From Psychrobacter sp. UBA5136 (lineage in GTDB: Bacteria > Pseudomonadota > Gammaproteobacteria > Pseudomonadales > Moraxellaceae), in assembly GCF_002414005.1 (NCBI RefSeq), contig NZ_DHYG01000052.1:25194-89193 (forward strand): DNA of 64,000 bases, written 5' to 3'. The notes below the pieces were generated by a model. The model saw only the letters and a list, made by a program, of their open reading frames with translations. It was not told where the DNA came from and ran no database searches. Positions 8,561-18,596 of the stretch are shown here, in pieces. Every line of letters begins with the position of its first letter. The stretch's first letter is position 1. Both the position numbers and the translations under genes were made by a program.

Positions 8561-8659
8561 GGTAGGTTTTTCAGAACGGTTTAACGTATATAACGATAAA
8601 CCCTTTTTTATAGTCATATTTTTAGAAACTCTATTTGCCAAGCTTAAAGGTGATTTTAT

Positions 8660-9370
8660 TTACGCACATAACAATGCCACTAATTCTTGCGGCGTGTCCA
8701 CTTGATAAGTCGGTTGCTCAGCAGCAAGCTCGCTGCTTGACGCTGTGCCGTAATTGACGGCAATGCTGGTCATGCCCAAGCGATTGGCCATTTGAATATC
8801 GTAAATACTGTCACCGATAAATACTGCCTGTGAGATTAGCTGGTTGGTGTAATCTAAAATATCGCGCAGCATTTGCGGATCAGGTTTGGAGCCGGATTCA
8901 TCAGCACAGCGCGTGATGGTAAAATAGTGATGACTGTCAGAGCCATCTAACACTCGATCCAACCCTCTTCTTTTCTTACCAGTGGCGACTGCAAGCTGTT
9001 TATCTTGCTGCTTTAACGTCAGGAGCATATTTTCAATAGGCGCAAAAAACGGCGTACGATGGCTGTTCGGAATATAGTATTCTGCATAGCTTTGCTGAAT
9101 GGCGAGCTTTTGCGTATCGCTTGCTTGCGGATATAAAATCTCAATGCCGTGCATTAAGCTCAGCCCGATAATGTCTTTGACGGCCTGATCGGTAGTCCTA
9201 AAGCCATGCGCCTCGCCCGCTATATGCATCGACTCAACGATTAGGCCAATCGAATCCATCAAGGTGCCATCCCAATCAAAAATGATCAGCTTTTTACCCG
9301 CTAAATGATGCTCGGCTGCTAATTCAGAAGTATTGGTTGGCGCTGTTTTATTAGCGATAGGTGCTGTCAT
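8660..9370 (-). CDS. HAD-superfamily hydrolase, phosphoglycolate phosphatase-like
   Basis: A 236-residue HAD hydrolase. Motif I is FDWDGTLMDS (nucleophile D32, acid/base D34), motif II is the T of VATGKKRRG, motif III the K in SGSKPDP, and motif IV GDSIYDIQMA. An alpha-helical cap lies between motifs I and II, as in Gph/PGP-type enzymes. It likely dephosphorylates a small phosphometabolite in the cytoplasm; the substrate cannot be read from the sequence. It lies downstream of rluC on the same strand, with a long hairpin between them. Confidence 0.85.
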   Translation of the reverse strand: MTAPIANKTAPTNTSELAAEHHLAGKKLIIFDWDGTLMDSIGLIVESMHIAGEAHGFRTTDQAVKDIIGLSLMHGIEILYPQASDTQKLAIQQSYAEYYIPNSHRTPFFAPIENMLLTLKQQDKQLAVATGKKRRGLDRVLDGSDSHHYFTITRCADESGSKPDPQMLRDILDYTNQLISQAVFIGDSIYDIQMANRLGMTSIAVNYGTASSSELAAEQPTYQVDTPQELVALLCA

Positions 9371-9410
9371 GGTCTAACCCTTTAAAAATAACAAATGGCA
9401 AATATGAAAA

Positions 9411-9461
9411 CGTCACAGGTACTTATTTGGCGAATGTATGCGCAAATAAGCAACTGTGACG
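9411..9461. repeat. Two-stage long inverted repeat between rluC and the HAD gene
   Basis: Outer arms CGTCACAG (9411-9418) and CTGTGACG (9454-9461) and inner arms CTTATTTG (9422-9429) and CAAATAAG (9443-9450) are both perfect. They form one long hairpin with small internal loops. There is no T-run, so it is not a standard terminator; it could be an operator, mRNA processing site or cruciform. Confidence 0.75.
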
Positions 9462-9523
9462 ATTGTGTTAAATAATCATTTAAAAACTGCATTGACTATC
9501 AGTCTTTAAACAGTCTTTAAAAA

Positions 9524-10549
9524 CTATTCAGGCAACTGAATATCCGCTGGTAACCAATCTTTCATCTCATCTGGTAATGGCGCGGTAATGGTTTCATAGC
9601 CAGGAATATCTAAACGCCACGCATGTAAACACAAACGATGCACGCCCGATTTGTCATGCACATTGTATTTATCATCACCTAAAATAGCATGACCGATATG
9701 CGCCAAATGTACGCGAATTTGATGGGTGCGACCGGTCAAAGGTTTTGCTTCAAGCAGGCTCACTGGCTGTTCATTTAAGGTAAAGCGACCATGCACGATA
9801 ATATCTGTCTGGCTTTCTTTCGCCTGTGGGTCTTGGGCGTCTACTTTCACCCTGCGCTCACCGCTAGCCAGCGTATAGCGCAGTAAGGGCGCGTCGATAC
9901 GCTGCTCATTGAGCGCAGGCTGACCTTTCGCTAGGCAAAGATAATGCTTTTGAATGGTTCTATCGACAAGATGCTGCTGGAGCACTTTCAACGCTGAGCG
10001 CTTTTTAGAAATCATCAGCAGACCTGAAGTATCTTTATCGATACGATGAATCAGCTCGAGATATTTTTTACCTGTCACTTCGCGCATGGCCTCGATAACG
10101 CCAAAATCTAAACCACTACCGCCATGCACAGCAATACCAGCAGGCTTATTAAGTACGATTAGACCCTCATCTTCGTAGACTACCCGCGCCAATAAGCTAT
10201 TGGCAAATTCAGCGCTGATAATCGGTTTGTCACGGGTCGCGAGCTGTACAGGCGCAATACGCACCACGTCTTCACGCTGCAATCTGTCATGCGCTTTACA
10301 GCGTTTATTATTAACGCGCACTTCATCTGAGCGAATCATCTTGTAGATGTGGGATTTCGGCAAACCCTTTAGGCGATTAAGCAAAAAGTTATCCAAACGC
10401 TGGTCGTGCTGATGGCGCGTGACTTCAAGGTAATTGACCTTTTCAAAGTTACTGATTTCGTCATCGGCACTTTGCGGGCGCGTTTTGCTATTAAAGATAG
10501 CGGGCGCTTCATGGATAGGCTGTTCGGTTGGCATTTTTGAGTTTGTCAT
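9524..10549 (-). CDS. rluC: 23S rRNA pseudouridine synthase RluC
   Basis: The protein has an N-terminal S4 RNA-binding domain (about residues 48-100) followed by the RluA-family catalytic domain. The catalytic aspartate is D171 in HRIDKDTSGLL, and the later GRTHQIRVHLAHIGHAILGDDKY motif is present. It isomerises uridines in 23S rRNA (955, 2504 and 2580 in E. coli). It is divergent from rne, the arrangement also found in E. coli, which supports RluC rather than RluD. The N-terminal 40 residues are a variable extension. Confidence 0.93.
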   Translation of the reverse strand: MTNSKMPTEQPIHEAPAIFNSKTRPQSADDEISNFEKVNYLEVTRHQHDQRLDNFLLNRLKGLPKSHIYKMIRSDEVRVNNKRCKAHDRLQREDVVRIAPVQLATRDKPIISAEFANSLLARVVYEDEGLIVLNKPAGIAVHGGSGLDFGVIEAMREVTGKKYLELIHRIDKDTSGLLMISKKRSALKVLQQHLVDRTIQKHYLCLAKGQPALNEQRIDAPLLRYTLASGERRVKVDAQDPQAKESQTDIIVHGRFTLNEQPVSLLEAKPLTGRTHQIRVHLAHIGHAILGDDKYNVHDKSGVHRLCLHAWRLDIPGYETITAPLPDEMKDWLPADIQLPE

Positions 10550-11786
10550 TTTTAGTTAGGTATTTACACAAAGATTTGCTATAGTTTAGCATGTTGAGCG
10601 CCAATTAAGCAGAGGCTGCGACAATAATTCCTTGTTGTTACAGACAATATTACGCCGTTGCTACTACTGGTTAGTCAGGCGATGGCCGTTATAAAGGTTG
10701 CCAAACTTGTGCGTTTCATCTGATTTTAAGGGTGTTATATCCCTTGATATACCCTATAATGCCCCATAAATTGTAAGAACAACGCTGATAATTATCTATA
10801 TATAGGATGTATCAGTACCCAAAATTTTTAGTATAAGGTTTTTTATCAAGACAAAACACGCTGATATTAAACGACATCGCTTTGATAAACTGGCTAATAA
10901 CCATTTTATCGCGCGATAACAACATAACATTTACTCACTACCGCCTAACCACGACTTATTTTGATAATTATTTATCACGCATAACTAATTATCAGCCAGT
11001 CCTTTAGCGCACAGTTGAGCAAGTATGGGTCGCTTAGAGCCAGAATCGAGCATCATTGATTGATTATCGATAGCTGCCTGAGTATTGGTGGTCAAACAGA
11101 GCACGCGAAGTAGGATAGACAAAAGACACCGCGCCGATAAGCCGGTCATTTATTCTGTTTGCCAAGTACGCCCCGCTGATGATTAGAGCAGTGCCACCTA
11201 GCTTTGAGTCACCCCAGATATTTTTGACGTGATACCCAAAAGAACGATAAATAAAGAATGACCAATTGCTTTACCTAAAAGGATAACCGCTGCACGGCGC
11301 TGTTTTATGCACCAGCACTTACCAATAAAACAGTCCTTTATTAACAGCGATATGATTGCTAGACCTTGATTGATTAATTGTGACAACACGATGCTTTTTT
11401 GGTAATTGTGACCTCTTAAATCTCAGCCCTTATCCATCGCCGCCCTTACAAGGTGTGCGGATTAAACTTGGATAAATGACTGTCAAGAGACCACAAACCC
11501 GCGCGTGCCTTAATCGTTAGAGCAAGCAGCTTACTCATAATATGATATAGATAGTAGCCTTACACCCTACCTTATCTATATAAACGTTACCGATATTAGC
11601 AGCATAAATGGCTAATACATTTTAGGTCAAAAAGCAGTTACGAAAAGCTCATATGCTTGCCGTTATTTCTGCTTTACGTTCTACTGCTCACTAACATCTG
11701 CTCAGGTTGATTTACCCTTAACCGCACTTGCTTCCTTGTCCTAAAGCCTGCCCCGTCGTTGTTATGCGTACTCATAGGATTCAAAT
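10550..11786 (+). promoter_or_regulatory. Long leader/intergenic region upstream of rne
   Basis: About 1.2 kb without a convincing gene between divergent rluC and rne. In other bacteria the rne 5' UTR is structured and mediates autoregulation by RNase E. Visible here are a TATAAT at about 10755, a perfect 14-bp palindrome at 10906-10919 (TTATCGCGCGATAA), and a GC-richer stretch at about 11100-11220 that could fold. The transcription start is not determinable from sequence alone. Confidence 0.5.
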
Positions 11787-14700
11787 ATGAAACGCATTTT
11801 AATCAACGCCACTCAAAACGAAGAAATTCGCGTTGCCCTTTGTAAAGGTAATCACCTCTACGATTTCGATTTAGAAAACCGTACCCGCGAGCAAAAAAAA
11901 TCCAACATTTATAAAGGTCACGTTACCCGTGTCGAGCCATCGCTTGAAGCGGTGTTTGTCGAATATGGCTCACAGCGCCAAGGCTTTTTACCGATTCGAG
12001 AAATTTCTGCTGAATATTTAAGCGGCAATCCACGCGATGAAAACATCAAAAAATTAATCAAAGAGGGTGACGAGCTTATCGTCCAAGTCGAAAAAGAAGA
12101 GCGCGGCAATAAAGGCGCAGCGCTTTCGACTTATGTCTCTTTGGCAGGGCGTTATTTGGTGTTGATGCCAAACAACCCTCGTGGCGGTGGCATTTCGCGT
12201 CAAATCTCGGGCAAATTACGCGAAGATATGAAGCGCATGCTCGGCAATCTTGATTTGCCAAAAGGCATGAGTGTCATCATTCGTACTGCTGGTATTGGCA
12301 AGACCCAAGAAGACTTGCAACACGATTTAAATCACTTGCTCAATATCTGGCAAGCCATCCAAGAACAAAATCAAAAATATCCGTCTCCGCGTTTGGTACA
12401 CCAAGAAGCGGGCGTCGTCACCCGTGCCGTGCGTGATTATCTACGCGATGATATTAGCGAGATTTGGATCGACAACGAAAACGCTTATATCGAAGCGGCC
12501 GGTTTTATCGATGCCGTGATGCCAAAACAAGCGGAAAAATTGCGTAAATATACCGATTATGAGCCGATGTTTTCGCGCTTTAATATCGAAAAACAAATTG
12601 AAACGGCGTATCAACGTGAAGTGCGCTTGCCGTCTGGTGGCTCAATCGTTATTGACCAGACCGAAGCCTTGGTGTCTATTGATATCAACTCAGCCAAATC
12701 GACCAAAGGTTCAGATGTTGCTGAAACTGCCTATCACACCAACCTAGAAGCCGCTGACGAGATAGCCCGCCAGTTACGCCTGCGCGATATGGGCGGCTTG
12801 ATTGTCATTGATTTCATCGATATGAATGACAACAAGCACCAAAAAGAGGTAGAAAAACGTCTGGTTGAAGCAACCAAATATGACCGCGCGCGCGTGCAGT
12901 TTGGCGATATTTCTAAGTTTGGCTTGATGGAAATGAGCCGTCAGCGCTTGCGTCCGTCATTAGAAGAGTCAACTGGTTATATCTGCCCGCGTTGTCATGG
13001 CAATGGCATGATTCGTGATTTGCGCTCGCTATCATTGTCAATTATGCGTCAAATTGAGCAAATCGCCCTTAAAGAACGTCAAGGTGAAGTGCAGGCTGAA
13101 GTGCCAACTGATATTGCTGCATTTTTATTAAACGAAAAGCGCGATAGCTTGGTTTATCTTGAGCAAGACAGTGGCACTCGTATTACTATTTTGCCCCACG
13201 CCCATTTAGAATCGCCAAACTTTAAGCTACACTTTAATCGCGATGGCTTCGCCCCATCGAGCTATGAGCGTATCACCGACACCCAGCAACAAGAACATAG
13301 CGATCTTGGTTATAACGTCGATTGGCAAACCGCTGATTCAGTGCGCCCAGAGCAGCAGCCTACCCGCCAGCCACGTCAGGTAGCCGATAACAGCAATCAA
13401 TCGACTACTCATGCCAATAGCCAACAGCAACAGCAGCAAAGCTCGACCCGTCATAGCAATGACCATCGTAGCAATGCCAATACTAATGGCAGTAATGCTG
13501 CATCAGCGCGCGCATCCCAACGACAAACACAGCCGCAAAGTGCGCCGACTGTAGCAACGCAAAACAATAATGCTGCCGCGCAGCCGCAAGCAGTTGCTTG
13601 GTTGTCCAATTTATTTGCAAAAGCGCCGCAAGCATCGACGACGCCTAACGTCAGTAGCCGTGATGCCGCCGAAGCCATTGAGGCGCTAGTAAACACGGGC
13701 GCGCAAAGCCTTGGCTCGTTTGGTCAAGTCGATAACAGTGCATTAAATGCTAACAATCAAGCCTCTGCAGCGCCGCAGCCAGAGAGCAATCAGCAGTCTA
13801 ACAACCAACAGACGAATGCTAATGGCAACCGTCAACAAGCAGCCAATAGCAGCAATACCGATGATAGTAGCGATACTGAAGATAGAAGAAGACGTAAGCC
13901 GCGTAAGTCAAGACCCTCTAAAACGCGTCAAAGAAAAGAGCAACCAGAGGGAAGCAATAATAACGCCGCTAGCAATAATGTAGATAGCAGCGCAACCAAC
14001 ACTGATGACAAACAAGCTGATAGCCAAGATAAACGTCAGCAGGACAATCGCCGTACTAACGAGCGTAATCGCAACAATCGCCAAGACAACGGTCGTAATA
14101 GTAATGAAAGCAGCACTAGTGAGCGCAATGACGCTGATAGTAAAGATGCGAACGTTGCAAACGAGCAGACGCATGCTAAGCGTAAATCAAACAGTCAACG
14201 CCCTTCACGCGGTAAACTTGAGCGCGGTGAAACGTTAAGCGCTGATAATACGCAGCAAAAACAGCAGCAAAGCGAACAACCTGCCGAGCAAGATGTTAAA
14301 AACGCTGATAATGACAATGGCAAGAACCAAACCAGTGCGCGCCGTCATCAAGATCCTAGTGAGGTTGTATTACAGGTCAATGAAGCCGCTACGGAACTAA
14401 AATCGCCAGAAGTTGTGCATTTGTCTTTAGATGACAGCAAATCTGTCCCAGCGGCAGACTCAGCTTCTGAAAAACAAGTCTCTGAAAAACAGTCTTCAGA
14501 AAAGGCTAGCAATCGAGCCGATACAGAGCGCGCGCAGCAACAAGACAGTCGTTCGGAAAATGCTGATAAGCCTAAAACTGACGAGCAATCTGCCAAAAAC
14601 AGCAGCGAATCGGTTGGTAGCAGTCAAAAGCGCAGTAAGCAAGCCGATACTACTAAAGCGGCTAAAAATGACGACGCTCAAACTGAAAATGGAGTGGTAG

Positions 14701-16067
14701 CAGAGGCGAAAGTAGATGAAGCCCAGCCAAGCGCTACTGAAGATAAAGCACAAAAATCTGAGTCTAAATCTGTAGATGAGCATAATATCGATGCTACGCA
14801 ACCTGCAGCGGATAAGCAAGCGACGTCTAAAAGTAGCACTGATGTCAAAAGTGCTGCTGACAAAGATGATGGTCAAGCTGATAATATAGCACCGACAGAA
14901 AAAGCGCAGAAAACGACTTCTGATGTTGCTTCTAGTACGGATGATACCGACAGTAGCAGTCAACCAGCGTTTAAGCTCGACCATGCCGCCTTGTTTGCTA
15001 AACGCTACGTGACGGCTAAAAAGTTTGGTCAAGCCAGCAATGACCCACGCGTGGTACGTCGTCAGCAAGGTCGAGCACCGATAACTATAACATCGGTGGC
15101 GCAAACGCCTCAGGCAAATGAGCAAGAAAAGCAAATCGCTACAAACGCGCCAACCATTCGCGGTACGGTTGGTGAGTTTATTCGTGCAACGCTACCAGAG
15201 GCGCAAGCACGCTTGGCAGCAGAAGGGGTAATTAACTGCTTTAACGCTGCTATTGCTTTGCATTTAGAGCAGTCTAATGCGAAAAACGACAATCTCGATA
15301 GCAGTAGTGAGCATCAGGTTGCAACCAACGAAAGCGCTAACCGTGATTTCGACTTTAGCAACTACGGTTATGAGCCGCTAGCAGCGGATTATCTCGCACG
15401 CTTTGCGGCGATGACGCAAGCGGTCAGTCAGTTTGCCGCAGCGCAAGGTAAGACAGCCGTTGAGCCACGCCCGATTAGTAAGCGCGCCGGCAACGACCCT
15501 CGCGGTCAGCATCCTGGCTATCAAGAAACAGACGCAGCGATGGCTACCGAAGAGCAGAAGAATGACTCTAAGCAAACGGATAGCGAAGTGGATGCACATA
15601 GTGTAGAAGCGACTGCGCTGGCCGATCAAGGTCAGACAGACGATATCAGCGCTGATAGTGAAGAGCTGCTAAAAGTAGAGCAAGCGCTAGAAACAGATAA
15701 CGCTGTGCGATCTGAGGTTGATGCTCCTGAGGCAGAAGATGCTAAGGTGAAAGCTTCTGAGGTTAACGTTGACGATGCCAATACCGAGCAAAGTAAGCCT
15801 GAGCAAGAATCTGAGTCAGTAGCAGAGGCCGCGACAAAGGAAGAAATACAGGCGGCGAAGTCAAAAACGACCATCGCCAGTTATAAAAACATGATCGAAA
15901 ACGTGGCTGAGCAATTACTACCACAAAAAGGCATGTTTAACCTAACCACGCCAAAGGTGCCAAAGGCGCGCACGCGTAAGCCAAAGGCAGAGCATAAAAA
16001 GCCGACGCAAGCGGAAAAATCAGAATCTGATGGCTCAGGTATTGATAACTCTGATAGCGAAAGCTAA
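11787..16067 (+). CDS. rne: Ribonuclease E, with an exceptionally long C-terminal scaffold
   Basis: Essential endoribonuclease and degradosome organiser, 1426 residues against 1061 in E. coli. The catalytic half is standard: S1 domain in the first 130 residues, metal-binding D299 (SIDIN) and D342 (VIDFIDMND), and the zinc-link CPRCHGNG at 399. After about residue 520 the protein is low-complexity (Q/N/S/D/E/K/A). Islands include AWLSNLFAKA (about 603-613), a possible membrane-binding amphipathic helix, two NDPR motifs, and a conserved-looking C-terminal KNMIENVAEQLL. An AGGA site precedes the ATG. Antisense and other-frame ORFs in the scaffold are shadows. Confidence 0.96.
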   Translation: MKRILINATQNEEIRVALCKGNHLYDFDLENRTREQKKSNIYKGHVTRVEPSLEAVFVEYGSQRQGFLPIREISAEYLSGNPRDENIKKLIKEGDELIVQVEKEERGNKGAALSTYVSLAGRYLVLMPNNPRGGGISRQISGKLREDMKRMLGNLDLPKGMSVIIRTAGIGKTQEDLQHDLNHLLNIWQAIQEQNQKYPSPRLVHQEAGVVTRAVRDYLRDDISEIWIDNENAYIEAAGFIDAVMPKQAEKLRKYTDYEPMFSRFNIEKQIETAYQREVRLPSGGSIVIDQTEALVSIDINSAKSTKGSDVAETAYHTNLEAADEIARQLRLRDMGGLIVIDFIDMNDNKHQKEVEKRLVEATKYDRARVQFGDISKFGLMEMSRQRLRPSLEESTGYICPRCHGNGMIRDLRSLSLSIMRQIEQIALKERQGEVQAEVPTDIAAFLLNEKRDSLVYLEQDSGTRITILPHAHLESPNFKLHFNRDGFAPSSYERITDTQQQEHSDLGYNVDWQTADSVRPEQQPTRQPRQVADNSNQSTTHANSQQQQQQSSTRHSNDHRSNANTNGSNAASARASQRQTQPQSAPTVATQNNNAAAQPQAVAWLSNLFAKAPQASTTPNVSSRDAAEAIEALVNTGAQSLGSFGQVDNSALNANNQASAAPQPESNQQSNNQQTNANGNRQQAANSSNTDDSSDTEDRRRRKPRKSRPSKTRQRKEQPEGSNNNAASNNVDSSATNTDDKQADSQDKRQQDNRRTNERNRNNRQDNGRNSNESSTSERNDADSKDANVANEQTHAKRKSNSQRPSRGKLERGETLSADNTQQKQQQSEQPAEQDVKNADNDNGKNQTSARRHQDPSEVVLQVNEAATELKSPEVVHLSLDDSKSVPAADSASEKQVSEKQSSEKASNRADTERAQQQDSRSENADKPKTDEQSAKNSSESVGSSQKRSKQADTTKAAKNDDAQTENGVVAEAKVDEAQPSATEDKAQKSESKSVDEHNIDATQPAADKQATSKSSTDVKSAADKDDGQADNIAPTEKAQKTTSDVASSTDDTDSSSQPAFKLDHAALFAKRYVTAKKFGQASNDPRVVRRQQGRAPITITSVAQTPQANEQEKQIATNAPTIRGTVGEFIRATLPEAQARLAAEGVINCFNAAIALHLEQSNAKNDNLDSSSEHQVATNESANRDFDFSNYGYEPLAADYLARFAAMTQAVSQFAAAQGKTAVEPRPISKRAGNDPRGQHPGYQETDAAMATEEQKNDSKQTDSEVDAHSVEATALADQGQTDDISADSEELLKVEQALETDNAVRSEVDAPEAEDAKVKASEVNVDDANTEQSKPEQESESVAEAATKEEIQAAKSKTTIASYKNMIENVAEQLLPQKGMFNLTTPKVPKARTRKPKAEHKKPTQAEKSESDGSGIDNSDSES

Positions 16068-16100
16068 CAGCCTGTTATAAATAGTCTTCCATAAAATGTC

Positions 16101-16138
16101 AAAGCCCCAACCTTGTCAGCAGCGTTGGGGCTTTTTTT
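16101..16138 (+). terminator. Intrinsic terminator after rne
   Basis: AAAGCCCCAAC and GTTGGGGCTTT form a strong stem followed by a T-run. The left A-tract is short, so it mainly serves rne on the plus strand. Confidence 0.85.
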
Positions 16139-16194
16139 ACGCTTTATTTACCATGGTTTTTTAATTAATGCCGTCAAAGCAATTAACGAACAAA

Positions 16195-17118
16195 TTAATG
16201 CGCAGAAGGCTCGTCTTTATGGCGTATTTTATTAATAACAGTAAATAAAGCAACAATCGCAGCGCCAATGATAAAGCCAATAACGCCATTTAATAACGCC
16301 GTGGTAAAGCTTTCAAACACGCCAGTCAAATGCGCAATGTCTTCAACCTCATGGTGTAAAAAGTTAATACCGTGCACCAAGATACCACCACCAACTAGGA
16401 ACATGGCCAAAGTCCCAGCGATCGATAAGAACTTCATCAATTTGGGCGCTGAGGTGAATAAAACCTTACCGACTTTTTGAGTAAATTCGCCGTCTTTTTG
16501 CATCATATGCAGGCCCAAGTCATCGATTTTAACGATACCGGCGACCAAACCATAAATGCCAATCGTAATACCGACGGCTAAAATCGACAGCACCAAACTG
16601 CGCTGTAACAAGGTCGCCGTTGCCGTCGCTCCGAGCGCAATGACGATAATTTCTGCTGATAAAATAAAATCGGTTCGCACCGCGCCTTTGATTTTTTCTT
16701 TTTCAAAAGCCACCAAATCGACCGTTTCATCGGCGTTGGCTTGCCGGCGGGCATTTTGCTCCTCATCATCTGGCAGAGCATGCGGCCAAAATCGGTGAAT
16801 CACTTTTTCAGCGCCTTCATAAACCAAAAACAAGCCGCCGCACATCAGTAAAAAGGTGATTAAAGGCGGGTAAATGGCACTGATAAGAATCGCCGCTGGC
16901 ACCAGAATCAGCTTATTTAGCAAAGAGCCTTTGGCGACCGCCCAAACGACGGGCAGCTCACGATTTGCTTTGACGCCCGTGACTTGCTCAGCGTTCAAAG
17001 CCAAATCATCACCCAACACCCCCGCGGTTTTTTTGGCGGCGATTTTAGTCATGACCGAAACGTCATCGAGTATCACACTGATATCATCAAGTAGGGTTAA
17101 TAAGCTGGCGCCTGCCAT
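16195..17118 (-). CDS. DUF808/YedI-family inner membrane protein
   Basis: A 307-residue protein beginning MAGASLLTLLDDISVILDDVSVMTK, the hallmark start of the DUF808 (YedI) family, followed by KKTAGVLGDDLALNAEQV. It has several hydrophobic membrane segments (near 70-100, 150-200, 230-300) and the conserved GAEKVIHRFWPH segment. The function of the family is unknown. AGGAG lies upstream of ATG 17118. It is a single gene, convergent with rne. Confidence 0.9.
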   Translation of the reverse strand: MAGASLLTLLDDISVILDDVSVMTKIAAKKTAGVLGDDLALNAEQVTGVKANRELPVVWAVAKGSLLNKLILVPAAILISAIYPPLITFLLMCGGLFLVYEGAEKVIHRFWPHALPDDEEQNARRQANADETVDLVAFEKEKIKGAVRTDFILSAEIIVIALGATATATLLQRSLVLSILAVGITIGIYGLVAGIVKIDDLGLHMMQKDGEFTQKVGKVLFTSAPKLMKFLSIAGTLAMFLVGGGILVHGINFLHHEVEDIAHLTGVFESFTTALLNGVIGFIIGAAIVALFTVINKIRHKDEPSAH

Positions 17119-17513
17119 ACAGTCTCCTTTGAAAATTAGAAAATGAGATAAATCGTTTTAATAAATAAGTTGCAATATGATCATAAACAATCATTATAAG
17201 CGCTAGCGTACCTAGTCATCCGCCAAGATAAAAGAGTACAAATGTATTTTATTTCTGCTTTTTTAATGGTTATCTATAAATAGTAAATTTAACAAGGCTA
17301 CGCAATAGCCTTTAGTGGTTATTTAGAAAAATATGTTAATATGACAGGTGTTGCCACTTATCTTTTATTATCAATAAATTGCACCTCATCCTTGAAATAT
17401 AACGCTCTGATAACAAAATCTAGCGTATATGAGATAAGCGTTCATACACTATTTATGTCCCTGTTTTTATATCTATATCTTGCTTAGGCATTACCGCCTA
17501 AAGGAAACACCCT
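17119..17513. other. Divergent intergenic region between DUF808 gene and dsbC-like gene
   Basis: About 395 AT-rich bases. No ORF of note, no strong hairpin and no recognisable operator were seen. Promoters for both genes must lie here. Confidence 0.4.
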
Positions 17514-18374
17514 ATGTTTTTACCTTCTTTTTCTAAAGCCACGCCCACCCGCGCTACATTTTCACGCAATCCTTTATCGCGTATGATGATGGGCGCATTA
17601 CTGGTTGTGGTGGCGGCGGGCTGCTCGAATAATGCGGCTGATGCGACCAGCAATACAGGTATCGTCAATAGCGCAGCGGCTAAAGTCAGCAGCGCAAAAG
17701 TATCGCCCGATAGCGATTCCGCGGTGGTTAAAGCCTTGCAAGAAAACTTAAAAGCCTCAGGTATTGAAGAGAACATCATTTCGGCCGTGCCAACAGACAT
17801 GGACGATATTTACTGGGTGACGGCGGCGGGCTTGCCATCCTTTTTTACCGATAAATCTGGCAAACACATTATTCAAGGGCAAATCATCGCCGTTGGGGCA
17901 GAAGCGCCCGTTGATATCAGTGGCGCTTTGGTCGCCAAAACCGCACAAGACGCTCTAAAAGCGGTCGATAAAAAAGACATGGTTATTTATCCAGCAAAAG
18001 GCGCGACCAAGTCAGTTGTCTATGCTTTTACGGATGCCGACTGTCCTTATTGCGCCAAGCTGCATGAAGAAATGAGCGACATTAATGCGCGCGGCATTGA
18101 AGTGCGCTATTTGGCATGGCCACGCAGCGAAGGCAGCATTCCAAAGATGGAAGCCATCTGGTGTAGCGAAGATCGCAAAGCTGCGATGGATCAAGCAAAA
18201 ATGGGTGCCAACGTCCAAGCACCTAGCTGTAATAATCCTGTCAGAGAGCAAATCGAGCTTGGCATGACGCTCGGTGTGCGCGGCACGCCAGCCATTTTTA
18301 CCGAATCTGGACAGCAAATCGGCGGTTATTTACCAGCCGCCCAATTGGCACAAGCTGCAATAGACGCCAGCTAG
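17514..18374 (+). CDS. dsbC: DsbC/DsbG-type thiol:disulphide isomerase, predicted lipoprotein
   Basis: A 286-residue envelope protein with a signal ending in lipobox VAAGC (C37). An N-terminal DsbC dimerisation-like domain is followed by a thioredoxin domain with active site CPYC (C177-C180) and the cis-Pro loop GVRGTPAIF. It probably isomerises wrong disulphides in exported proteins and is kept reduced by DsbD (two dsbD-related genes are at 45.7-48.6 kb). The lipobox means it is probably membrane-anchored, unlike soluble E. coli DsbC. It precedes hom on the same strand, a conserved order in related gammaproteobacteria. Confidence 0.9.
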   Translation: MFLPSFSKATPTRATFSRNPLSRMMMGALLVVVAAGCSNNAADATSNTGIVNSAAAKVSSAKVSPDSDSAVVKALQENLKASGIEENIISAVPTDMDDIYWVTAAGLPSFFTDKSGKHIIQGQIIAVGAEAPVDISGALVAKTAQDALKAVDKKDMVIYPAKGATKSVVYAFTDADCPYCAKLHEEMSDINARGIEVRYLAWPRSEGSIPKMEAIWCSEDRKAAMDQAKMGANVQAPSCNNPVREQIELGMTLGVRGTPAIFTESGQQIGGYLPAAQLAQAAIDAS

Positions 18375-18596
18375 TTGTCCATCTTGGTATTGCTGACTTT
18401 AGCGACATTGAGATTGGGTAGACGCCACAAGCGCTTGTCGGTATGATACGATGAAGCGCTAGGTAAAATTAGCCGTATATTTTTATACTCTTCTTCTTTT
18501 TATAAGCCGCTTTTTAAGCACTTTTGTATCAGTGTTTTTAAATAAGCGCTGTCATAGAAGCATTTTTATCCAACTCTATAATCTCTTGAGGATACT

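Larger units (their letters stand above)
6600..8570 (+). mobile_element. IS607-type element with a dead recombinase and intact TnpB
   Basis: It contains an IS607 serine-recombinase gene interrupted by three stops, followed by an overlapping tnpB, then a hairpin-rich right end. IS607 elements lack terminal inverted repeats, so the ends cannot be fixed from one copy; the limits given are approximate. Confidence 0.6.

Noticed and set aside
11198..11389. Small open frame on the minus strand in the rne leader
   Set aside because: Low-complexity, with no start context or recognisable family; the region is better explained as rne leader.
13400..16067. Many open frames in both directions inside the rne scaffold region
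   Set aside because: The repetitive codon use of the rne scaffold gives long open frames by chance. None has family features.
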